Position numbers and translations under genes: made by a program
Origin: Bimuria novae-zelandiae CBS 107.79
Taxonomy: Eukaryota > Ascomycota > Dothideomycetes > Pleosporales > Didymosphaeriaceae
DNA: 64,000 nt
Direction: 5' to 3'
Assembly: GCA_010015655.1 (NCBI GenBank)
Contig: ML976670.1
Location: 881,397 to 945,396 of the forward strand
The notes under the pieces: model-generated
Database searches by the model: none
What the model was told of the DNA's origin: nothing
The model's input: only the letters and a program-made list of their open reading frames with translations
Shown here: positions 55,849 to 64,000 of the stretch, in pieces
Layout: the number at the start of each line of letters is the position of its first letter
Numbering within the stretch: the first letter of the stretch is position 1

Positions 55849-56148
55849 GGCCTTCAATGGGATGCTATCTTTGCAAGCGTTTCACTCCATCTACATAAGA
55901 AATGGCCAAGAGGTGCGGACCAGATGGAAAAACATTTCCAGTGTTCATGCCGCCCACACGTTGTCATTGCCCGTGCGCAGCAGTCGTCGTTGCCTCCAAA
56001 TTCAACCCAGCCCAGAAAGCTCCTTCCTCCCCCAAGTACCAAACAACTTCCTTTCGTCACATCGGACACATGTCCTGTTTTCTCCTCTCACTTCCTTTCG
56101 TCCTCGAACTACCAGCACCACCGTCAACCTCCAACTACCAGCACCGCC

Positions 56149-57065
56149 ATGCTCCTTCTCGCAGTCCTGACGGTTTTCCTGTCTGCTTTCTGCGTTGCGG
56201 CGAAAGAAGAATGCTGCCGAAACCTCGCTGATTACGTTGACCACGGCAACATTCAGGTCAGGGCTGTGCAATACCTGCTCAAAGGATCGACCCTCGACCT
56301 CGAAGGCGACTGTCTGAACCAGACGTGCCAGCCAACTCTAGCCACCCCGCTTCCAGTCGACGTCTGCCGTGGTATCTTCAACATAACCACTTCTCCATCC
56401 AGCTCAGTGATCGCGGAGATCTGGCTTCCGGATGAGCTGGAGAAGCACCTTCAATATGTTGGCAATAAGCATTCCAACGACTGTAAGCCAACCCGTTGCT
56501 CTTGCGAGGCTCATACTGATTGTTTCAAGGCATCGACTACGACCAAATGATCTACGACCTATCGTTGGGCTTCGCAACCGTGGGCGTCGACGCTTGTTAC
56601 AACCGCACCTCCACCGGCGCCTCACTCGATGAACCCGAAGTCATCACCAACTCCTCCCAGCGTGTCGTTCCCCAAGCCATAGTCGCAGGCTGGGACCTCG
56701 TCAAGCAATACTACGCCCATAATGGCTGTAGACCCGAGAACCTGCGTCCTCGCCAAGCCGGGCAGGAGGTTCTTGCCCATGCCCAAGCTGCCGCGCCAGC
56801 GGCCAGTCTTGGTGACGAACTCTCGGACACAATCGTTATACCGACAGCCTGGGAAAGGTACAACCATCCCGCCTGCTGGATAGCGGTGCTTCTCGTTGCT
56901 TTCTGCATATGGGTCATAGGTCTGTGGTGCCACTACATTCTGACCAAACCAACCACCCAGGAGAAGTATCGTCGCTGGAAGAGGGCCCAGGAGCTTCAGA
57001 AGGGCTTTGAGAAGATTGCTTTCAAAGAGTATGAAGAGCTGCAGCGGATGCGGGCCGACGAGTAG
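56149..57065 (+). CDS. truncated tannase/feruloyl-esterase-like secreted or membrane protein, 289 aa
   Basis: Exons are 56149-56482 and 56530-57065, with a 47-nt intron (GTAAGC donor, CAAG end). N-terminal signal peptide MLLLAVLTVFLSAFCVAA. The first 140 residues follow the start of the tannase family: VDVCRGIFNITTSPSSSVIA, IWLPDELEKHLQYVGN and, across the splice, CIDYDQMIYDLSLGFATVGV. The nucleophile block expected later (GCSTGG type), the acid residues and the Cys-rich cap are absent. Instead there is a membrane segment at about 226-248 (CWIAVLLVAFCIWVIGLWC) and a charged cytosolic tail (KYRRWKRAQELQKGF). Family members are about 500 aa, so this is a catalytically dead, membrane-anchored derivative, or a fusion. 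The frame is clean with no sign of RIP, so it may be functional in a new way. Confidence 0.68.
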
Positions 57066-57248
57066 AGGGTGAGGGTGTCTCACGAGATGTAGGATAGTTC
57101 TTCCTTCGGTAGATTGGGGTATGCATGGACACGTAAGTGCTACTAGGCCCAGGGATCCTCATCTTAATTAGGGCTGTTTACTCTCGGCTCGCTCGTCAAA
57201 ACGTTGGAGAGGTTTGCTTCGCCTCTTGGTGATGCACCATCTATCTAG

Positions 57249-57497
57249 GATGCCTCTCGCGTAAAGCTGAAAATTGGCTGTTGTATTGAGCATCCTGGAG
57301 TAACACATAGTCGTATGAAGCGCGAGGCTTGTTGTTGTATTACTTATCCTAGGGTAACACGCTGGCTACGACATCTAGTCCTTATAACCTATTTTTACCT
57401 TAATGTAAGTGGATGCCTTTCGCGTAAAGCTAAAAGTTAGCTATTATGTTATCCATCCTAGAGTAACACATGTCGTATAAAGCGCGGGGTTTACTAT
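57249..57497. repeat. tandem array of about 163-bp units, left part
   Basis: Unit 1 starts at 57249 and unit 2 at 57412 (both GATGCCT.TCGCGTAAAGCT). Each unit carries two copies of the dispersed motif (CATCCTGGAGTAACAC and TATCCTAGGGTAACAC in unit 1). Unit 2 is cut at 57497 by a copia element and resumes at 62826. Confidence 0.8.
57493..57497. repeat. target site duplication ACTAT (left) of the second copia element
   Basis: Matches 62821-62825. Confidence 0.88.
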
Positions 57498-57721
57498 TGT
57501 CAGATTTGATAGTGTTCTGTTACTTTGAGATAATGCAATGATGAGAATTGATGGTTGTGATGATTTATTGATGATGTTCGTGTTCTGTCTGTGTCTGGAA
57601 TGCAGATGTGTGCGAGGCTCCAAATAAGTGCCGCTGCAGCGCTAGCCCTATTTAGAATAGTACAAAAGAGAGAGTGCTCCAGCCTCATATCCACAACAGA
57701 TAGAGGCCATATAATCGGACA
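57498..57721 (-). repeat. LTR of the second copia element, left copy, 224 bp
   Basis: Begins TGTCAGATTTGATAG and ends ATAATCGGACA; pairs with 62597-62820. Confidence 0.92.
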
Positions 57722-57829
57722 CACCCCCTCAGCTTGGGCTTATCCTCAAGCTGGACCTTCGCATTATTTATCTATCTATTATTCTAACTTAAAGGCCTCT
57801 ATCCTCTACTGTAGATCCTGCAAGGCAAC

Positions 57830-60800
57830 CTCTTAATTAGTAATCTTGTTTAATATATCTTTAAGTCCTAGCTTATTTAGAAACTTGCTCTATTTATTTA
57901 CTAGCAAGGCCTTTATAAGTCTATCTATAACTATGTCCTCTAAGCGTTAATAGTCTACCTTAATTTTTCTAAGTGTGACTTCTTGTCTTAGCTAGTAATT
58001 ATAAATATCTATATAGTAGAGCTTGGTCTGCAGCTTTGCAATCTCTTTAGTAACTAGGCAAATAGTTTATTAATTATCGCAGTTAATTATAATTAGGTAA
58101 TTGCTTATAGCGATCTAGAGCTCCTAGAGTAATCGTAAAGTGAAGATGGCCTCCTTAGCCACTTATAAAAGCGCTAGAAGTTCGGCCTTTATTATTAATG
58201 TAGTGACTGTATCTTACTTGCTTACTTTCCAGGCAATTAGGCCGCTAAATAGCTTAATAATGTATCCTTATAAACTCTTACGATTAAGTGTATTATTTAT
58301 AAAGGATACGTCGCTTGCTACTTCTAGAGTATCTACACCCCTAAGCTAAAGACCTAATAATTTAGTATTAGCAAGATAGAGAAGAACTTAGTTAGTAGCC
58401 ACTTAATGCTTTTTGCTTAGGTTAGATAAGAATCGTAATAATCTAGAGCTTGCAAAGGCGATATCTAGTTAAGTTGTAACTATAGTATAGAGAATTAATC
58501 CGACTTTGCGCTAGTATTAATTAATTTCACCCTTATTAGCTAGTCCTGTTCTTAGGAGTAATTTAATTAAACCTATTAGGGTATTATGGCGAATCTTATG
58601 GTGATCGATAAAGCGCGATATTTTGTCGATGTATAATGCTTGTAAAAGCCAGATCTTTCTATTTAAGCGGTTCCTAATAATTTCAATTCCTAGAAACTAT
58701 TACAGGTCTTTCCCGCTAGTAAGGGTAAATTTAGTTCTTATCTTTTTAATAGCTACTTTTGCTGCAGGCTCGTGATTCTTCTAATAGGCGATAATAAGAT
58801 CATCTATATAAAAGAAGATAATAATGCCATCCTTAATAAGGCAGCATAGCTCGTGGGGCACTATTTCAAAGCTAATATCACGGAGCGTTAATGTAAACTC
58901 TCTTTACTAGAGCAGTGGAGATATGCGCAGTCTATATAGTGCTTTATGTAGTTTAAGGACTGTGCCTGCTCGCGAGTATCCGCGGGGCATTCTTATGTAG
59001 ATTTCTCTATCTAGCTTTGCGTGAACAAACGCGTTCGTAACGTTATATTAGATAAGCTCTAGGTTAAACCAAGCTATAATTACTATAAGCATGTAAAAGG
59101 ATTGTCCTATAAGTATTACGGCGTAGGTTTCTTATAAGGTTAGGTGCCGCTATTAATTGCCCCGCACCACTAGCCTTGCCTTACACTTTTATAGTTAATA
59201 GTGTTTATTAAACTTATAGATGTATACCTACATGTAGTTAAGGATTTAATGGCCTACTACCTTCACTAAAGCTACTGCGACCTCGCTCTAAGACTTTATT
59301 TCCTTATGGCTCTATAGATGGGAACGTTCTGCTTCCTTCCACATATTATAAAGAGGGTGATCTTCGAGCTTGCTTCGGCATGTAGGTGGCTCTAGAAGCA
59401 CGCTTTAATGTGGCTTCTTACCTAATATAATTATTTATTAAAGCTATGCCTTATCGAGAATCTTGCCTTCGTATTTACTATTACTACTAGCTTTAGTACT
59501 TACTATAAAGGCTGCGGCCTATGCACTTGTTTGTAACTACCCTGTTTATAACTTTTAGGGTAGTCTAGCTTAATCGCCTCTTGCTATTAGTTATGCAAGG
59601 AGTGTTACTAGTAGCGGTGTTAATAAAGGCGTTAGATATTCGTACCTAGCTCTCTTGCCTTAATTATACTTAGGAGCGCTTTTAACCTCTTCCTCTAGCG
59701 CTTTACTAATTATCTTATCCTTAAAGAAGGACTTGGTAGCTTGCTCTTATTAAGGTAAAGAAGGTAGCTCTACTAATCGCACTTAGACTACTATTTCTTC
59801 TAATGTGTTATGCATAAGGTTGTCTACCAGGTCTTTAGTTTTACCTAAGAATATAGTATCCTCGTCGAAAATTACATCGCGAGTACTAATTATCTTTGCT
59901 AGAGAGGGAATCTATATTTTCTAGATGTTAGTTAATTTGTAGCTAACTAAATAACCTATTCATGCTTTAGGATCTAGTCGCTGGAGCTTACTCTTACCAC
60001 GTTTAGTATTATTAGTTATGGCAAAGGTCTTACAGCTATAAGCTTTTAAGTAAGCTTAATTAGGCTTCTTTGGTTAGGTGACAATGCCGTTCTAAAAGGC
60101 TACTATTATAAAGAACACTTTATATAGAGATTGCTATTAATTAGCGTAGGTTGGCGTTTAATTATATAGGTAGACTGCGGCTCGGGTAATCTTAGGCCAT
60201 ATTTGCTAAGATAGGTTAGAGTTAAGTTGCATCGCGCGCGCTTTCTCCTTAATTACACCCCCTAAGCGTTTAGCTCCTTTATTTTATGCTTAAGTATCTA
60301 GTGCTAAAGGCTTGATCTTAATACCTTGCGCTAAGCACTACTTCTTAATATTTACCTTAATAGAGAAGATCTCGTTATTGGATTTAATTACTTTCACTAT
60401 AATGTTATATTATACTTTTATAAACTATATAAAGGTGCTAAGTAATTTAATAATTAAGCGTGCTAGGCGGTTATCCTTAAAGTAGTAGTCCCATGCGAAG
60501 CTAGAGAATTGGTTAGTAATTAGTATTTAGCTCTTCTCTCTTATTAAGCTATCTACTTCGTAGTCGTGAAAGTCTATTGCGACTTGCTCGCCAGGGCCTT
60601 TAGTTCGCTCCCTAGCTTGCCAGCGTATTTGCCATTTTAGTTTTGCTTTACCGCAGGCGTTACATTTAACTATAAGGAGGCCTTTAATCCTTATTCCCTT
60701 AGATTACTGCACGAGGTGTTCGAGGGCCTAAGGGCCTAGATAGCCTAATTATTAGTGCTAGGTCTACGCGTCTGCCTTCTGCGGTCTTTGTTTAGTGCGT

Positions 60801-62500
60801 GTGTTAGTCTTATAAGTGGCGTGCGTAGCATTAGTAGGAATACTACCTACTAGTCTTGTTCTATATTCTAGCACCTACTATCCGTGTAACTCTTAAAGTT
60901 CTGCTAGCATAGTATTGTCTCTTCTTTTTAGAGTTATTAGATCTGCCCTTATGTCCCACTAAAGGCCTTGCCTCTAAAGTAATTAAAACGATATAAGGTT
61001 GCAGAGTAAATTAAGGCAATAGGCGATATTATCTAGCCGTATTATTTAATTGCTACTTGCACTCTATACGTTAAGATAGATAGTTCTATATCCTTAGATC
61101 TATATTTGTGTATTCCTTGCCCATATAAAGTCTCCTGACGCCGGTGGCCGGTATAAGACAAAGCAATTAATGTTATTAAAGATATAGCAGGTTATGCCTA
61201 AATCAAGTATAGCTAAGCATCGCAATAGGTACGTGTTTAATTCGTTATAGAAGGATGCGGCTTAGAAGCTTACTAAGATTTTAGTAATTTTACGTCTGTC
61301 TAGTCACTTATTATTAGCCTTAGTAATTCGAGTTAGAGTGGGAGTATGTAATAATTTAATTCTAGGTGTTTAAGACTTTAGTCTTTTTACCTTCCTAATC
61401 TCATCTTGTAGATGTGAATTATTTTAGATTCTGTATTGTACCATATCTGCAAAGCCAGGTCGTGGCCTAAACCACTCTAGTGCATGATCTAGATATGCGT
61501 AGAAGCAGTCTTTTAGACTATGCCTTTATTTATAAGTAGGGCATTTTTTGCCTTTAACTACTATTATATCCTTTATTAAAGACTACTTGGATATAGTGCT
61601 TTAACTAAAGAATCGTTTTTGTCGAGGTCTCCCCCGTCTACATTAGTTATTCGTGGAAGATGGCGCGTCTTTAATAGCGTAAGAGGCGTCCCTATTAGTG
61701 CCCAGGGTGGATGCACCACCAGCAGCGAGAGATAGCTTACTAGTAGTAAAGGCGCCCCTATGCTGTTTGCCCTTAATCAGGTGGAGTATTACTATATATT
61801 CTTAGAAGCGTTTTATTATTTCCTTCCTTATTATATCTGCGTCTCGGCGTCTAGTTTCTTAAAAGGACATACCCTAAGTAGGAGCAGCCTTTATAATCGC
61901 AGTTAGGAAGTCCTTTATAGTATTATAGATTAATTATACTTCGGCGATATTATTCGTCTCTGCTTCTATAGCTACCTAATTATACTCAGTTAGCTAGGTA
62001 TCCTAGTTTAAGGGTTGTCTTATTAGCTTAAGGGCCTGTAGGTATCGTGCTCTTGCTCTATCCTGCTTGTCTTCTTTATTAACGCCTACGGTCTGTGTTA
62101 GAGACGTAATCTATTACTAGATTTACTCTCTAGGCTTGCAGCAGTTGCGTTGCAAGTGTGGCAACATAGTAGATTAGATATAGATAACCACTTTCTTAAG
62201 ACTTAATCTCTCCTTGTGGTATTCCTTGTCCTTTATCTTGTAGTCTTTAAGCTGTATCTTATAGAACTTAATATCCTCCTTATATGCCTTAAGTCCTAAG
62301 TTTGATAGCTCTAATAGGCGTGTTAGAGGGTTCTGTTAATTGTCGTCGTTTACGCGGATAATCGGTTGGTAACTCGCTATTTCTAGCGGCGATAGCGGTG
62401 TCGGCCTTTTACGTAGGAGTTTGGCTCTATCTAGGTTAATAATAGGCTATATATCTATTAGTTCGCATCGCGCTTTTAGCTACAGCAGCTATAGTGTGTA
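57830..62500 (-). pseudogene. second copia polyprotein remnant
   Basis: Minus-strand reading. RNase H near 57900-58250 shows LFSGLIAWKASK, DTVTTLIIKAELLALL and VTKEIAKLQTKLYYIDIYNY. Reverse transcriptase near 58590-59230 shows the catalytic FFYIDDLIIAY (about 58783-58815) and EIYIRMPRGYSRAGTVLKLH. Integrase and gag parts to the right are heavily degraded. Non-functional. Confidence 0.8.
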
Positions 62501-62596
62501 GTTAGTGTAATTAGTTAACATAATTATTGAGTCGCGGAGTATTAACAGCGACATTATCCTTTCTTAAGGTTTAGTTAAGGCAGTAAGACTCTTAAT

Positions 62597-62820
62597 TATT
62601 AGATTTAATAGTGTTCTGTTACTTTGAGATAATGCAATAATAAGAATTAATAGTTGTGATAATTTATTAATGATGTTCGTGTTCTGTCTATGTCTGGAAT
62701 GCAGATGTGTGCGAGGCTCCAAATAAGTGCCGCTATAGCGCTAGCCCTATTTAGAATAGTACAAAAGAGAGAGTGCTCCAGCCTCATATCCACAATAGAT
62801 AGAGGTCATATAATCGGACA
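62597..62820 (-). repeat. LTR of the second copia element, right copy, 224 bp
   Basis: Same length as 57498-57721; begins TATTAGATTTAATAG, a RIP-changed version of the left end, and ends CGGACA. Followed by ACTAT. Confidence 0.92.
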
Positions 62821-62825
62821 ACTAT

Positions 62826-63030
62826 TATATTACTTATTCTAGGGTAACACGCTAGCTACAATATCTAGTCCTTATAATCTACTTTTATTTTAACGCAAGT
62901 GGATACCTTTTAAGTAAAGCTAAAAGTTAGCTATTATATTACTTATTTAAAAATAACATATAGTTATATGAAGTATAGGGTTTATTATTATATTACTTAT
63001 TTTTAGAGTAATACGTATTAAAACCCTAAG
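62826..63030. repeat. tandem array of about 163-bp units, right part
   Basis: Completes unit 2 and contains most of unit 3 (start at about 62902). Unit 3 keeps the same word order but with CG and CA positions turned to TA, for example CTTATTTAAAAATAACATA in place of the motif core. Confidence 0.75.
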
Positions 63031-63349
63031 GGGAAGTTAGTCCTACAGGATTAAAGGTTAGCTCTTAGGTAGGAGTACTATAAGGTACGAAAGAGGTATT
63101 AACGGATTAAGCTTATTATTAGGACATTAGTATTAAAATTATAAGATATTAAATTAATAGAAGCCTAAGTTAAATTTAAATAATAGATTAAGAAATAGGT
63201 TGAATATAAAAATAAAAGTCTAACTTCGAGTTCTTATATACTTAAGGTAATTACTAAGCTAACTCTTATAATTAAGCTAATTAAGTATATTATAATAATT
63301 ACCTTACTTAGCGTGTTTATTAGTCTTAGACTACTAATTATTCTAATTC
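63031..63349. other. AT-rich, RIP-degraded DNA of unknown origin
   Basis: No domain can be read on either strand. Dinucleotide content is as in the other RIP blocks. Confidence 0.4.
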
Positions 63350-64000
63350 TGTTGGTAGGCCTTTGTACGATCGTACGGGTGATAATAGTAACGAATGTCT
63401 TGTATATTGCTATTGGTATATTCTATCTATGAACGTGGGTGCTACGAAGGTATACATGGGCTCGGTGCGAGTCGGACCGAAGTAGGATCAAGGCGGTACG
63501 TTAGGCAGCATCAAGCAGCCTCAGGCGATAGGATATATGTATACTAACACTAGCAACCTTTTATTATCATAGCACACTATTCCGTAGGTCGCTGCACAGA
63601 TCCCTCTACTTGTATTAATAGCATATTGCTATTAATAAATTATTTAAGTGCGCGATTTGGCGTGGCTTTCGTGAGTGCGTCCGCAGGGTTATCTTTACTA
63701 TTAATCTATTAGATCTCCGCGATCTCATGGCGCTCGTACGACTGGCGGAGTACCATAATGTCGATTATTAGGCGCTTCTCATTCGTGGTGCCAAGTTTAA
63801 CGAGGCACTTATACAGTAAGTATGAGTCTGTATATACAACGAGTGGGATTAATAGTAGACCTAGGCGTTCTGTAATTATCTTAAGTGTTGTTAAGATAGC
63901 AATAGCGATGTCGACGCCGCTAACTATACTATATGTCTCTAATACTAGGACGCTTCTAGTGACGCGTTTACATTTAGTTAAACTCTAATAGATTACGTTA
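63350..64000 (-). mobile_element. third copia element, partial (runs off the window)
   Basis: A probable LTR at 63350-63549 (TGTTGG...CTAACA) is followed on the right by a minus-strand copia RNase H with VKLGTTNEKRLIIDIMVLRQ, SYERHEI and KDNPADALTKATPNRALK at about 63640-63830. This is the same RNase H type as the first copia. The second LTR lies outside the window, so the LTR call is unconfirmed. Confidence 0.7.

Larger units (their letters stand above)
57498..62820 (-). mobile_element. second Ty1/Copia retrotransposon, inserted in the tandem array
   Basis: A 5,323-bp element with 224-bp LTRs (57498-57721 and 62597-62820) and an ACTAT duplication. Coding strand minus. The left LTR is nearly free of RIP changes, the right LTR has several (CAG to TAG type), and the interior is saturated. 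Its RNase H differs from that of the first copia, so it is another lineage. Confidence 0.92.

Noticed and set aside
1..64000. CRISPR array, rRNA operon, bacterial operon structure
   Set aside because: Nothing of the kind is seen; all signals are those of fungal nuclear DNA.

Overview
This window reads as nuclear DNA of a filamentous ascomycete, most likely a Dothideomycete (Pleosporales is my best guess, by inference). The genes carry short introns of 44-106 nt with fungal splice sites (GTATGT/GTRAGT-type donors, CTAAC/CTGAC-like branch sites, CAG/TAG acceptors). Gene islands of normal composition alternate with AT-rich blocks that are depleted of CA and TG and full of in-frame TAG codons. 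That is the expected footprint of repeat-induced point mutation (RIP) acting at CpA.

Layout. (1) 1-12.9 kb is a compact gene island: two unknown proteins, the small GTPase Rac, a UBX-domain protein, the ribosome biogenesis factor Cms1 divergent from the kinetochore histone-fold protein CENP-T, and the cytochrome oxidase assembly factor Shy1/SURF1 convergent with CENP-T. (2) 12.9-22.2 kb is a pogo/Fot1-like DNA transposon with a 7.2-kb Ty3/Gypsy chromodomain retrotransposon inserted in it (174-bp LTRs, AAAGC target duplication). The composite lies between SHY1 and a VMA22-like gene that would otherwise be divergent neighbours about 150 bp apart. (3) 22.3-28.6 kb holds VMA22, a Thr-rich repetitive protein, a small unknown gene, a frameshifted GH18 chitinase pseudogene and the first half of a chitin-synthase-type GT2 pseudogene. 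(4) 28.6-38.1 kb is a 9.5-kb hAT element (12-bp TIRs, 8-bp CCGACTCG duplication) inserted in the D-A-D motif of that GT2 gene. The hAT itself carries a full-length copia element (253-bp LTRs) and a solo-LTR candidate. (5) 38.1-43.7 kb holds the second GT2 half, a divergent flavin-reductase/SDR pair, a two-domain rhodanese (TUM1 type) and APC11. (6) 44.1-54.8 kb is a run of five different pogo-like elements of about 2.1 kb each, placed end to end with exactly one TA dinucleotide between neighbours. (7) 55.0-57.1 kb holds an acidic protein of unknown function and a truncated tannase-like membrane protein. (8) 57.2-64 kb is a tandem array of about 163-bp units interrupted by a second copia (224-bp LTRs, ACTAT duplication), then a third, partial copia at the window edge.

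The host genes are mostly single-copy housekeeping functions (GTPase signalling, ubiquitin/Cdc48 adaptors, ribosome and kinetochore assembly, respiratory-chain and V-ATPase assembly, the APC/C) and do not form a pathway cluster. The main biology visible here is transposon nesting, RIP decay and collateral gene loss, especially the loss of two chitin-related genes side by side. Splice sites were placed by eye from consensus and reading-frame continuity; none is supported by transcripts.
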